A stretch of 64,000 bases of DNA, taken from Nigrospora sphaerica (taxonomy: Eukaryota > Ascomycota > Sordariomycetes > Amphisphaeriales > Apiosporaceae). The notes under the pieces are model-generated. The model was not told where the DNA came from and made no database searches. It saw only the letters and a program-made list of their open reading frames with translations. Positions within the stretch are counted from its first letter, which is position 1; each line of letters starts with the position of its first letter. Made by a program: the position numbers and the translations under genes. The stretch covers positions 1 to 64,000 of the forward strand of contig JAGVVL010000006.1 in the NCBI GenBank assembly GCA_018287875.1, written 5' to 3'. Below, in pieces: positions 1 to 10,838 of the stretch.

Positions 1-597
1 CCACTCGCTTTACAGGCGTAGTCCCGTTGGTGAGGGCCCATTCGATATAGCGAGCATCCGTCTGGTCGGGTCGGCTCTCGTTTTGTTGTTCCACCGCCAC
101 GATCCAGCTTCGGATCTCCACGTGGGTCGAGGCCTCCTCTAGCTTCTTGCATGCGTAAGTCGGTGGCTTCTCGTACGTGCGCGGTTCTCCGCTCGTGCTC
201 CGACTGGGCGGCGTTAGTCCTTGACCCGTTGGCGGTCGGCTCGGTCCGCCGTCATCATCTCGATCATCTTCTGCTGTGTCTTCAGCAGCGCGCGGAGAAG
301 GTCGTTCTCCCGCGTGGCGACCCGGAACAGATCGGACTCCGAGGGGGTTGACATGTCGGGTCCCGGCGTTGGGCTTGGATCCGTTTCGCCGGATGGTCGC
401 GGTTCGTCCGCGCCCGTGGGCCCTTCGTCCATTGGGAACGGGCGCCCCTCCACCGTGCCCGCTCCGGTAGTCAGGGCGCCGGGGATCGCCGCGTTGCTCG
501 GCGCGGCTGGCTCGTTGGCTCCTAACCCTAAGTTGGGGTGAGAGCTTGCTTGACCGGGCGTCGAGCTGTCGGGGCGCGATCGGGTAGCGGGTGCCAT
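1..597 (-). pseudogene. gag-like retroelement protein, runs off the window
   Basis: The frame starts at ATG 597 (MAPATRSRPD) and reads about 125 residues rich in Pro, Ser and Gly. A short charged helical stretch follows (LRALLKTQQKMIEMMTADRA), then a TAA at 214-216. One base more in the CC pair at 219-220 would pass the stop and continue to base 1 with a plausible protein (KLEEASTHVEIRSW...YIEWALTNGT). A disordered N-terminus, a short coiled coil and a globular charged segment match the general build of fungal LTR-retrotransposon Gag proteins. No zinc knuckle is visible because the gene leaves the window. Upstream (598-866) I see no LTR. It could also be an ordinary hypothetical protein; the Gag reading is inference. 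Confidence 0.4.
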
Positions 598-866
598 AGC
601 CGGCTCGTTCTCGTGGTGTAGAGATTGAAGAATTGTAACGGAATGATACGAATCGAACGAGGTGACTATGTGCACGCAATTCCAATGACTGGCTGGCTGT
701 ATTGACTTCAATCTGGCCGTCCCTCCGTTTGCGGGCGCGGCCAGATTCTGCATAAGAGCGCCCCGGATTAACGTGGCGCCGCTCCGCCGTTTCGGCGACC
801 GCCCTGGCGCTTGCTTCCCGCCGGCGCGCCGACGCACCGCCGATCCGCCCGCCCGGCCTTTACAGA

Positions 867-1257
867 AACACTCAACCACTCAACGGCTACTATTCCGGAA
901 GATTCAAAAGGCCTTTGATGAGAAGAATGTCCAATTAGCTACTGTGCAAAGGCAAATTCAAGCTCTCGAAGCTAGGATTGAGACTATCAAACCAAGAAAA
1001 AGGAAGAAGGTGGATTTAAGCCCTAATTCGAAGTTCGCGAACATCGAAGACATCCAACGAGCTCAATTGGTGGTTAGGGAGGTTGAAAGTGGTCTCAGTG
1101 AAGAGAGCGATAGCGAAAGCCTAAGTGAGGCTGGTTCTTGTATTCTAGTTAAAATTAATTGAGGTTATATGTGGTCTTACAGTAAAGGTGTTGTTTTTTA
1201 GAGAGGTTGAATTGCTGTGCCCGAAAGTGGGGGTGCCCGAAAGTGGGTACTTGAACT
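867..1257 (+). mobile_element. 3' remnant of a Fot1/Pogo-type transposon (copy A)
   Basis: The segment encodes the C-terminal tail of a pogo-family transposase, starting at LLFRKIQKAFDEKN, then a basic RKRKK block, PNSKFANIEDI, an acidic Ser/Glu stretch and a stop at 1160-1162. It ends in a terminal repeat with two tandem copies of GCCCGAAAGTGGG and the end GTACTTGAACT next to TA (1258-1259), the usual target duplication of this superfamily. The HTH and DDE domains are absent: homology with the second copy (10839-11227, opposite strand) stops abruptly at 867. Non-autonomous relic. Confidence 0.75.
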
Positions 1258-1455
1258 TAGCTAGGAAGCGGGCATGCTGAGCCCGATCTCGGTATGGCAG
1301 GTCAGACAGCGGAAGGAAGCGGTGCGACGCAGAGGAACCTAGGTTTTTCAACCGGCCGGACGTCAGCCCGGAACGGTTTTCCTAGGCTAAGATGCGCGGG
1401 GTCCTCATGACCTAGACAGGTCGCTAGGTGTAAGAATAATAATAATAATAATAAT
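1258..1455 (+). repeat. possible LINE 3' end with (AAT)7 tail
   Basis: About 180 bp without coding frame ends in seven perfect AAT units (1435-1455). Two other places here (12130 and 22650) have a non-coding 3' segment of similar size ending in a different short tandem repeat, which is how Tad-type fungal LINEs often terminate. No sequence match to those two segments was seen, so LINE origin is inference from architecture; the microsatellite is direct observation. Confidence 0.3.
1435..1455. repeat. (AAT)7 microsatellite
   Basis: Seven perfect AAT units. Confidence 0.95.
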
Positions 1456-2826
1456 CCAAAACTTGACGTAGCGCAACCATCTCCTTTGCGTTCGTCCCGA
1501 GGACTACGACATGATACCGCACGTTCTCCGCGATGCTTTTACCAATAGCCCATCATCAATACTTGCACTTTGATTGATGGCAATTGGTATTCCCATGACA
1601 GAGCGCAGGGCGATACCAACAAGCGCCAGCGTGCCGAACTCGATCGGCCGAAACAGGACTGCCGCACTCCGGCAACCAGCAGGGCCAGAAAAACCAAAGA
1701 GGACCATCATTCTTCAGAAGACAACGTCCGTCAAATACAAAAAAGATGGCCGTCGGCATCGATAGCCTCGAGCATGTCCATGGCCTCTAGAGGTAGCGAG
1801 AAAAAGCCCTTGCGCCCGTCTTGTTGTGATTGAATCCACGCTTGCCACCTCTTTTCCGACCTAGACACTGGTTCTGGCATCACTTCAACGCCCAAACCCA
1901 ACCGCCCTGCGCGCCAATGTAATGGGGCCCTTGTCAGTCACCAGGTTGGACTTCAACAGCGGGCTATCTATTGGGGTCGTTCGTGCTCGGCGGGGCGTCG
2001 AGGAAGTGGTGTCGTGACGATGTTTCACTAAGACGCAACACGGATTCGTCGTCTGGCAGTCGCAGACAGCCGGAGGAGCCGCACGACAAGAGCCCGGCGG
2101 CCTACCCTGCCCAAGCGCGGGCGCGGTGTGTGGACGAGGTCGACCGACAAGGGCAGGGCGGTGCAGCGCGCGGTCGAGGCGACGCGCAGGGTAGCGATAC
2201 CACGCGCGTTCGCCTTCGCACGGTGGGACGGCACGTCGGGCGCGTGTGGTGCGGGCGAGGGTTCGCTCGAGTGGGGGCATGCGCAAGAACGCGACGTGGA
2301 GGATGGATCGCAGGCCACGGCGGGGTGGACCAGCGCGCCCACGAGGCACGGCCCGCGTCGGACCAGCCCACGCACAGCCTTGTGAGCAAGCTACCCCGCG
2401 CTTCGCCTGTCTACGACCCGCTCGGTAGCTTCCTACTAGCCATCAAAGCCTCGCGGCAGGGTGTCGCGAAGTGCGAACGGCGTGGAGGTCACCGGCGTCC
2501 AACCTCTTCGCACTAAGTCATATATGCAGTCATTTGTGTATTCAAGAACGTTATCCGACGAATAGAAATCTACCTTTCACGCTCCTACAGAATCCAATCT
2601 GGGAGCGACCACCGAACGAACCAAGGCTAAGCTGAAACGACCCGCAAACCCAACTATCCTACCCAGCGACCCGACTGTCCTCTGCGCGCTGCCCGCAGCC
2701 GCTCGGCACATCGACGGCCCCAACCGTACAAACCCTCTCGTCACTCAATTGCCTTCTTCACCGTCTTGCTCTTCGGAGCCCAGCCCATCGCTATGGCCTT
2801 GCGGGGGTGCGGTGCGTGCCGACGCA
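1456..2826. other. No gene recognised
   Basis: Open frames occur on both strands at 1885-2516, where the DNA is GC-rich, but they overlap in several frames, are Arg/Pro/Ala-rich and show no domain. I regard them as compositional. Nothing else was seen. Confidence 0.5.
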
Positions 2827-4511
2827 TTAGCGGTGGTGCGTCAACAGCCTCTCGACCGCCTCTTCGCCGAACACGAAAACCAAAGTCGATCGTATAAAGT
2901 GCGAGGTGTATTCTTCCGACCCAAACCGCCCGAGGATGTGGGTTTCCGGGTAGCGGTCCGTCTCCGACTTGGTCTCTTGCGCGCTGGCGAGAAGGAACAG
3001 TTCGAAATCGTCCAGGCTGAGGCCTTCAAGGTGCCGGCCTCTCGGTTCACCGACGTCGGGCCCTGGCTTGCGATGAAATCCTTCTTGGCCTGTCTATACT
3101 CGGATCCTTTGGTGACTGCGCCGGCTCGTAAGCCGGGATAGGCCGGGTTTCGTGAGGGGAAGCTGACGAGCAGTCCGCCGCGCGGGACGACGCAGTGAAT
3201 CGTGGCGTTCACTGAAGTCCCAGTGACACGATCATGGTACGAAAATCGATCAGGCGTTTTGGAGACGACGGCGTGTTGGGGGATTTCGAGTGGGTTTTCT
3301 TCGAGTAGCTGGGCAATGTCGGTATCCTTTCGGGGAAACTTGTGGGTCGCTTCTGCCGCTCGTCCGCGGCCGGCCCCTCCCTCGTCCTCTTGGTCCTCCT
3401 CCTCCTCTTCCTCTTCCTCGTCCTCGCCTTCATCCTCTTCCTCATCCTCGTCCTCGTCCTCATCCGTAGCCTCTGCCGACGCTCGGCTCGCAGTACTACG
3501 AGCCCGTACCGTATCAGCCCTCGCGTCCGCGCTTCCTTCGTCGTTCTCGGTATCCACCTCCATCTCGTCGTCGTCCATGTCGGGGATTTCCCTTGTTGTC
3601 GCCTTCACCGCGGCGGGCTGTTCTCGTGGGGACCGGGAGTGGTACCCACGCGCGTCAGCCCAATCTTGAGTGTCCTTCGTCGTCGGTTCGCCTTTTCGAG
3701 AGCGTGGGGGCTTCGTCTTGGTCACGACCCGGCGGCTTGTCTCGAGCAAAGACTTGGGGGCGTTCTTGCCACCAGCTCTCTTGCTGACTTTGGATACCCT
3801 GGCTTTTTCTAGCTGCTTCTTGAAGCTTTCCAACTTCTTGATCTCCTTGGGTGACAAGTCCAGCCTGTCTGCCTCGAGGAGCCGCCCCTTCACCTGGGCA
3901 AGCAGCCCTAGAATATCAGGCGTCTCTGTGTTCATCGCTTGCACCAGGGGCTCTTGTTGCTTCTGCCCTTGATTTCGCATCTTCCTGTCGGCCATGTCTG
4001 CGTCACTTTCCTCCTGGTCGGAAGAGTCTGATCTGTCTCGGGCTGGCACATCTTTGTCGGCTGCTGCCACTACAGGGACCGCCGGCTGCGATGGGGCGAA
4101 CAACGACTTCAGTAAGCCGCCCCGCGTAGCCCCTTTATTACGGCCCTCGTCGGCTGGCTCCGGCTTCGGCACCACGGGCTTTCGTAGCTTTCCGCCGGGC
4201 CTCCCCGTGGCACTTGTCGTCTCGGCGTCTGTCTGGGGAGCTGTGCTGTCCGTCGGCTGCGATGCGGGGGTCTTGCCTTTGTTCTTGTTCTTCGCTTTCA
4301 AGGAAGCCCCTCGATCCATGCTCTCAACGCATCTAGAAGACTCCTGCAAGTTGTCATGTCCTCCGGCCTCCTCAATGGTTTGGTCCAGCTTATTCTGAAA
4401 CTCCCTAGTCGTGATGTCGTGACGCTTGATTTCGGTTTCCGCCCAGCCTAGAAACTTGGCCAAATCGGCCACGCCGCCAGTCGCGCGAGTGCGCCCGCGC
4501 GTGGATGACAT
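2827..4511 (-). CDS. Unrecognised acidic protein, about 561 aa (one apparent frameshift)
   Basis: The start chosen is ATG 4511 (MSSTRGRTRATGG); an in-frame ATG at 4589 is possible. In order: a short globular N-terminus (about residues 12-45), a Lys/Pro/Ser-rich linker, a helical segment (DILGLLAQVKGRLLEADRLD, LSPKEIKKLESFKKQLEKA) that may form a coiled coil, a basic stretch, an unbroken Asp/Glu tract (about 349-377), and a folded-looking C-terminal domain. Near 3057-3063 the frame leaves this domain; one extra C in the GGGCCC run restores it to a stop at 2827-2829 (ending VEERLLTHHR-like VERLLTHHR), giving exactly 562 codons. Charge pattern suggests a nuclear or nucleic-acid-associated protein, but no family is recognised. 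It could be a retroelement or giant-mobile-element protein. Confidence 0.5.
3379..3465 (-). repeat. Low-complexity GAGGA/GAAGA tract coding for Asp/Glu run
   Basis: Near-continuous CTC/CTT/TCG triplets on the plus strand give an Asp/Glu-only segment in the acidic protein above. Confidence 0.85.
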
Positions 4512-5248
4512 GATGAAGGGATAGCCTCGATATCGCCGCCAACCATGATCTAACGTGCGCCCGATGCTCTTCTTATAAGACATGGACATGATCGTAATAC
4601 GGCAAACGGTCTTGGAATGTGATTTAAGCTCTATTCTGTCTGGCCGTCTCCACGGATCAAACCGAAATCGGTAGTTGAGAATGGAGCGTAGGCGCGTGGT
4701 CGTACCAGGCACGGCTCCGGATCAGACAGTTGTATCGCGCGTGGTACCGAACAGTCCTTACTACAGGTAGGGGCCATACAGAAAACGGTCCCTCGTATGA
4801 GCCACGACAAGGATGCGGGGTGGGGCAGTGAAGAGGTGGCGTGTGTCTTCCGTTTTCCGTTTTCGGCAGCGATTCCACGGCGCGAGCGCTGTGCTATGCC
4901 TGGCGTCCGACTCCCATGACAGTCCGCTGGCGGTACCGATCAAAGGGGTAAGGCTGGAAGCCATGTATTGCCAGTGGCATTCGCCTCATATTCCGGACCG
5001 AGGAAGAGCATTGGGTGGACTATCCTCGACAAAATTGTATGGCTTCTATACACTCAGAGCAGAGGTAGGGCGGCAAGCGGACGAACTGAACAGTGCAATG
5101 CCGTGGCCCGTGTGCCGTCTCACTAGGGGACCCAGCACTTAACGTCACCATAGCTTACAGGGCGTGCAGCGACGCATCGCACACCACGATACAAACAGTG
5201 ACACGCTGGAGCCAATATCATATGACATGATCATATAAGAAGACACGT
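4512..5248. other. Intergenic, no gene recognised
   Basis: Contains the 5' side of the acidic-protein gene, including a TATAA-like stretch near 4570-4580. A plus-strand frame at 4813-5142 has no domain or similarity I recognise. Confidence 0.4.
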
Positions 5249-6055
5249 TCAAGTATAGAAAACAACTACATGATGCCACTCTAACCACCGAAACCCGAAG
5301 CCAGCTTCGAGACGAACCAGGCCGCGACTCTTCACGCCTGCCCCTCCGCGCGACGCCTGGCGCGGCCTCCTGGCCCCACCACAACGTCGCCGGCGGCGTC
5401 TTCCTCGACCGCGCTGTTGCGTGCTGTCCGGATTTTTGCCCTCCTTGGCGCCGGCGTCTTCCCACGGCGGGCCCGACTGTTGGTTGCAGGTGCGGCCTCT
5501 GCGCAGTGGCCGATGCGTGAACTGAACGTCCTCCATGGGGGACGGAGCAGGCGACCGCAACGTCCCGAGGAAGGCTGTTCGGCCTGTTGTTCTTTGCGGT
5601 CCACGTTCAGCATCCGTAAGATAGGGCCCACACGGGAACCGGCCATAGTCCCCTGTATCTTGGAACGGTGGTCCGGACACCAAGCCTCCAGGCGCACGTG
5701 GTGGGCAAGGTGGGACGATTGTGGTGCCGACCCGGTAGCCGAGCGAATCGCAGGAGAGGACCACAACGTGCTGGCGCTGGAGGTTCATCTCGACGTGCAC
5801 GGCGGGCCAGGGGAGCGGACCGTCGAGACGCTCCGCTACGTCGAAAGTAAGGCGGCAGAGGCTGAATTTCCCTGCGTCGACAACGGCAGGCCCGTGCTGC
5901 GGAGGGGCCGTGAACGCCATCCAGCGGTTGATCAGGCCGCTGTAGGAGGTGAACGCCTGGAAAAGGATGGGGGACTCCGGGCACGCCAACGTGACGCGCA
6001 TGCCGGCAATCGGCTCTTGGGAGCTGTTAAGCACCTGGCAGGTTATTGGAGCCAT
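5249..6055 (-). CDS. 5-hydroxyisourate hydrolase / transthyretin-like protein (3' end uncertain)
   Basis: From ATG 6055 (MAPITCQVLNSSQEPIAGMR) the protein follows the transthyretin-fold pattern: a first strand ITCQVLNSS, the loop EPIAGMRVTL (family form: G.P..G..V.L), a middle strand in FSLCRLTFDVAE, then WPAVHVEMNL.RQHVVVLSC at the place of the family's FYPEV.V.F...QHYHVPLLLS. In bona fide enzymes hydroxyisourate is hydrolysed in purine breakdown using conserved His, Arg and a C-terminal YRGS; that end is not clearly present here. After about residue 130 the frame becomes Arg/Pro-rich with no domain, so the true end may lie near 5640 after an intron or frameshift. The same N-terminus recurs at 7389, so this is one copy of a tandem duplication. 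Assignment rests on weak pattern similarity. Confidence 0.4.
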   Translation of the reverse strand: MAPITCQVLNSSQEPIAGMRVTLACPESPILFQAFTSYSGLINRWMAFTAPPQHGPAVVDAGKFSLCRLTFDVAERLDGPLPWPAVHVEMNLQRQHVVVLSCDSLGYRVGTTIVPPCPPRAPGGLVSGPPFQDTGDYGRFPCGPYLTDAERGPQRTTGRTAFLGTLRSPAPSPMEDVQFTHRPLRRGRTCNQQSGPPWEDAGAKEGKNPDSTQQRGRGRRRRRRCGGARRPRQASRGGAGVKSRGLVRLEAGFGFRWLEWHHVVVFYT

Positions 6056-6530
6056 CGTTATATAGAGTTTTTGTCGCATATAAGTCGCAGTTACTGCAGG
6101 GCAATTAACGGGTCCGTTTTTTTGTGCCACAGGTTTCAATGTGCGTAAACCTAAAGGAATAGGCTATAAGACTTTTGCTGATCAACTTCGGCATACCAAA
6201 GCCTAAATAAGTCTCGCTATCACAAAGTTGGGTTCGGGCAAGCGGGTTTGCGAGCCATGTTCAGAAACGAAAAGCTGTTTGCCGTCGCAGAACCACATCG
6301 TGTTCCGTTGCAGGATGGAGAGAAGTCTAGATAGTAGGGTTTGAGCAGCAGCCAGAGACGGCAGTCAGGTAACGGGAAGCGAACTGACCTGTTGGCGCAG
6401 GGCGACAGTAAGGTGGTGCGCTCCGCCCAACCTCTAGGCCCGGCGCCGCACTTGGCGCCTCCTGGATACAGTAATATGTACCGCCTATACTACCCCTCCA
6501 CAGCTAACTCACTCCCTGGGCCGTCGCCCA
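5990..6530. repeat. Tandem duplication, copy 1 (5' part of transthyretin-like gene and upstream DNA)
   Basis: The stretch 6001-6055 (GCATGCCGGCAATCGGCTCT...) is nearly identical to 7330-7389. Upstream, shorter matches continue in the same order, for example AAGCTGTTTGCCGTCG near 6270 against AAGCTGTTTCCCGTCG near 7547, and GGGAAGCGAAC near 6377 against AGGAAGTGAAC near 7631. Confidence 0.6.
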
Positions 6531-7050
6531 CGCAGTCAGTAGTTATCTGTGCTCAACAATTCACTGCATGACAACCAGCTATTGATTGCCCCGCCTCTAG
6601 TGGCACATGCTTATGACCGGTACCCACCACAATCGTCGATTCATGGCTGATGATGTAACATTGACCATTAGAAGACTCATGTCATGCATGTATGGGGATC
6701 GTATCCAAATTCTTAATAAGAGAGGGTTAGCGGTCCGATTGGAAGCTCAGATGGATAAGTTCGACAATCAACACAACCTGTACTGGCTTTGCAGTCAGTC
6801 CTAAATCATCTGGTCAACTCAACACTACCAAAATTCACGCCTGATCTTCTGAACATCGTAGGGATGTCTCGGCAGACTTTGAAAACGCGATTGGCGAGTA
6901 GAATACGCCGTTGCCGTCACCCGAGGTAAAATTTCTATGCTAACTTCGAAGACGGACGACTGATTATCGAGGCAAGAACTATTTTCCGGAAACCCGTATG
7001 CTTCAGGAGAGACTCTTTGATGAAACTGCGTCTTAGGGTGAGAATGGGTA
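6056..7050. other. Spacer between the duplicated copies, no gene recognised
   Basis: Short unrelated frames only (6341-6571, 6607-6804). The first part belongs to the duplicated upstream region. Confidence 0.4.
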
Positions 7051-7389
7051 CTATGAACAAGTCGCTGTGGGAACGTTATGTGGATTACCTCGCAAAAGAG
7101 GCCTGCACGTTGAAAGGGCTTCTAGCAGCTCACCAGAGTCAGGCATGCAATCACAGTTGCGTTTAGTCATTTGGCCACCCACTACAAATCGCTTTTGTTC
7201 AATTGGCGAAGACTGTTCTATGAAGATGGAGTTACATACGTATACGGGCCGAACCGCAATAGAAACTCTATGCTGATTTCGCGAGTCTGTGAATGCGAAC
7301 CGGCCGTTGGTCAAAGTAGCGGAGGCAATGTGCATGCTGGCAATCGGCTCTTGGGACCTGTTAAGCGCCTGGCAGATTATTGGAGCCAT
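7051..7389 (-). pseudogene. Decayed second copy of the transthyretin-like gene
   Basis: ATG 7389 starts MAPIICQALNRSQEPIASMH, matching the first copy at 17 of 20 positions. After about 20 residues the similarity is lost: the middle and C-terminal strands are missing and the frame ends after 112 residues. I read this as an older tandem duplicate that has decayed outside its first exon-like part. A short expressed derivative cannot be excluded. Confidence 0.5.
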
Positions 7390-7735
7390 GGTGGGATAAA
7401 TACACGAAGTGCATAGTATACGAGTAATAAAACATGGGACGCGTGCGGATTAACGCCACCACACCCGGGCTTTGTAGCTTTATGCGAAGCTCATCAAGCA
7501 ATAACCCGTTCATAGATCAGGTTGGAGGCCGGATGCAGAGACAAGAAGCTGTTTCCCGTCGAAAGACTGCTTCATATTCGACTGCTGAAGAGGAAATAGG
7601 CGGAGGGCCCTAGCCTACAGGCGTCAGAAAACAGGAAGTGAACGGCCCTATCGGTACACAATAGCAGCAAGGCGGGGTCTGGCTGTGCACGTAGCCCATT
7701 CCTGGGTGCAGTAAACCTGCCTCTCCACTCGAGTG
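7318..7735. repeat. Tandem duplication, copy 2
   Basis: Counterpart of 5990-6530, about 1.3 kb away in the same orientation. The coding start is the best preserved part. Confidence 0.55.
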
Positions 7736-9050
7736 CTAACCCATCGCCTAAGCTGCATTCCGCCTTAGCCACCTGTGTCTACCACGGACATTCAAGTCCT
7801 CATGTTAGCTGCGTGATTGGTCTTTAAGTGGCCTCTTGTGGTGGACAAACAAAGTACCGCCGTCAGTCTTGTGCCTACTTGGAGTGCTGCAAACAGCTTG
7901 TCGGTGCTGCATGCAGGAAGTTGCATTGTCCGTGGAGAAGCCTTAGCCACAGTCAGCGCCGGTGGTGGCGGCACATCTTCTTTATTCTCATCACCTTCGA
8001 TAAATATACCAGGCTTGAGAGTTTTCTGTGCAGATTGAATCTCATTGGTAGGACAAGCGGCACATACCTTCGTATGCGCGCGTCTAATATGATATTTTAA
8101 TGGCCAGCCGTGGCAGGGTTGCAGGGTTGCAGGGTTGCTAGTGCCTGTCTATCGCGGCAAGCACCGTCTTAGCTCTGGTGAACCAGACAGAAGGCATATC
8201 TGGAGGACAGGTTCATACGTAGACCAGAACTCAAAGTTCATAGTCGGGACGTCATCTAGTAACACAGGGGCTAACTTTCAGTGTACATGGCTTGTTTTTA
8301 CACACCCCGGCCAGACGAGGCGCCCCATAGCATTGGGCCTAGGGAATGTGCCAGATGAAGGCCAGTACTGTAGGGCGTCTGGCCCGGACGGTCGGCAGAT
8401 AAGAGAAGAATGGAGCACTGCGCCATCAATTCAGTGGTATCGTGAACAATGCCCTTCCCAGGGAATCGTTCGGGGATTACCCCTAGAAGGGACACCATAG
8501 TATCGTAAGCAACTTTGCCCAATAGCCGTCGTATAGATCCAGGGTGTTAAGGCCAGGGCGCCGATGATAACTAGGGGAGTCGTGTACAGGATGCGCCGCG
8601 GCCAGTTGCTACCGCCAGCCCTGATATGTACCCATCGTCCAAGGCTGCCGTGGCCAGCCTTTCCATGATATAACATCTGAGAACACTTGAAAGCAGAATG
8701 GTACTTAAGACGGATGCTGGGATCTCAAGCTGGCTGGAATTCATGGCCATATCTTTTCACCGCCCATGGGGGCAACAGTAGACAGACAACAAGCAGCTAG
8801 GACAGTCTGGACCCCGGAGGCCAATTGTCAGCCTTCGGGCGACTAGGCGAGACTAGCGGGCGCCGAAGGGCGTAGTGACGATACCAATGCCAATTGCTGT
8901 TGCAACAGAGAGCGGGTATCTTGGTTACCCCGCCCTTCGTCGCAACCGAGAATGATGATGCGTCCTCTCCGTCGATCAATACGGGCCCTTATTCTCTGGG
9001 CGTTCACAGCAACCTGCACGATGCTATCAAAACCGACACCGCCATCGTTA
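7736..9050. other. No gene recognised
   Basis: Includes three copies of GCAGGGTT at 8114-8138. Frames at 8135-8500 and 8843-9151 have no domain; the last overlaps the region where a first exon of the following transporter gene could lie. Confidence 0.4.
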
Positions 9051-10568
9051 ATGCGTATCCGCGCAATTCGGCGCCGGCGACGCCGAGCAGGGCTCCCACG
9101 GCCTGTGGCATCGTAGCGGGCCGCGATCCCCGCCGGCACGGGCTCATTCACGACGGTTCCGCCAGCGCTACGAGGGTGCTCTGGCTGTCAACCTCGTCAC
9201 CTTCCTGCTTCCAGCATTGTGTGGGACACTCTCTAAACTCTGGGTCGCTCGTATCGACGCCACGCTAGTGGTAACCACGGACGTGTATACGTACATTGGG
9301 ACGTTCGCCGAGATGCTTAACGAAGGCCTGCCCCGCGCTACGTGGGTCACCATAGCGGACCGGGACGCCCGCACGCTACGCGAACGGCTCCAGCTTGCGC
9401 ACACGCTGGTTGCCGCGCAGGCCTTGCTCGGGCTGGCTATGAGCGTGGTCTTCGCGGGTGCGGCGGAGGCCTTCGCGGCGCGCTTTGTGCCCGTGGAGGT
9501 GCGCGCCTCCAGTATAACCTATGTGCGCATTGGGGCCTTTTCAGCCATGACCTCAGCCATCGAAACAGCGGTGGCTGCTGCAGCGCGCGCGCTCGACAAG
9601 CCTGACGTCCCGCTTGTCATTAGTGCCGCCAAGTTTCTCGTCAACATCGTCTTAGACCTCCTTCTCCTCTCGCCCTTCCATGTTGGCTCTCTCCAACCCT
9701 CGATCAATATGCATGCTGGGGTCCAGCTTGCCTGCGGTTTCGCGGCCGCCATGGCCGGCGTAGTCTATCTTCTCTGGACGCAGAGCCGGCCGTTAGTACG
9801 GCGAGAGGGCTCGCGCCGTGTTACCCCCAGCTGGCGGGGCCTCCTCATCCTCGCCCGGCCCGGTCTGCTGACCCTGGCCGAGTCGCTGGTCCGTAACGCA
9901 CTCTACCTCTGGCTCGTGAGCACGGTCGTGGACCTCGGCGCCACCTATGCGACTGCCTGGGGCGTTTTCAACACAATCCGCTGGGGACTTGTCATGGTTC
10001 CGGTGCAGGCGCTGGAGGCCACGGCGTTGGCCTTCACGGGGCACGCGTGGGGGCGCTGGCGGCAACAGATCGGCGTGGATCAACGGCGGCCTCGGGCCAC
10101 CCGGCGGATCTTCTGTGCATCGTGCGGCCTTCTCTAGTGTCTCTGGCATTGGCGCTCGCCGTCGAGGTCCCCATGGCTATCTTTCTGTCTCTCTTCGGCA
10201 CCCGGCCCTTCGCTCTATATCTCAGCGGCTCGGTCGATGTGGCCGACATCACAGCCTACATGTGGCGCTCGATCGACTGGTGTTACGTATTCTATGCTGT
10301 CTCGACGCAACTGGCCGCTATACTACTTGCGACCCGGCCGAAATGGTACCTCTACCAGAGCCTGGCCAGCAACCTGCTGTATGTCCTACCATGGGCTGCG
10401 GTGTGTCAGGCCATGTCGCTGCGGCCCGAGAGCGCTTGGACCTATCATAGCCTCGTCTTCGGCGGTAGTCTCGTGTTTACCTTTGTGGACGTATTGGTCG
10501 TCGACGCTCTCTGGGCCTGGACCTTGCTGACCGGCCGGGCACGCTTGGAAGTATGGCATAGCACGTAG
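9051..10568 (+). CDS. MATE-like multidrug/solute transporter (N-terminus not found, one apparent frameshift)
   Basis: An open frame from 9051 reads through [17 protein letters not shown] into a membrane protein with at least nine hydrophobic segments, for example [23 protein letters not shown], [29 protein letters not shown] and, after 10110, [14 protein letters not shown] and [38 protein letters not shown] followed by a hydrophobic helix, and [21 protein letters not shown], resemble the repeats of MATE/MOP exporters, which use proton or sodium gradients. At 10096-10104 (GCCACCCGG) the frame shifts; one extra base, most simply C, joins the two halves to the stop at 10566-10568. No ATG precedes 9217 in frame, so a first exon is missing or lies upstream. 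The substrate cannot be inferred. Confidence 0.5.
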
Positions 10569-10838
10569 TGACTCGTGGCACGTGGCGCCTCGGGTTGGAA
10601 AGCAGGTTCTATTGGATGACACTGACCGTGCCCGACAGATGTTTACGATCTAAAATCCAATGAGGGGCAATGGGCTGGTGCACAATCGACCTGAAGAGCC
10701 TTGGAGATTCGTTCCATCTTCCTCTTGGCCTTCAGGACCACTCAAATGAAAGCGAATGGGCGAGGCACTGTGGCATCCCACGGCAGGGTTCGGTGATGCC
10801 TACGGCAAACGGTACGCCTGAGAGCCGCGTGTGATGTA
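10569..10838. other. 3' flank of the transporter gene
   Basis: No coding frame. Ends at the TA dinucleotide (10837-10838) flanking the next transposon remnant. Confidence 0.5.

Noticed and set aside
3202..3669. Poly-Ser plus-strand frame
   Set aside because: Antisense reading of the Asp/Glu tract of the minus-strand gene.
9217..9219. Non-ATG (TTG) start for the transporter
   Set aside because: Coding-like sequence continues upstream of it to 9051, so it is an internal Leu codon, not a start.
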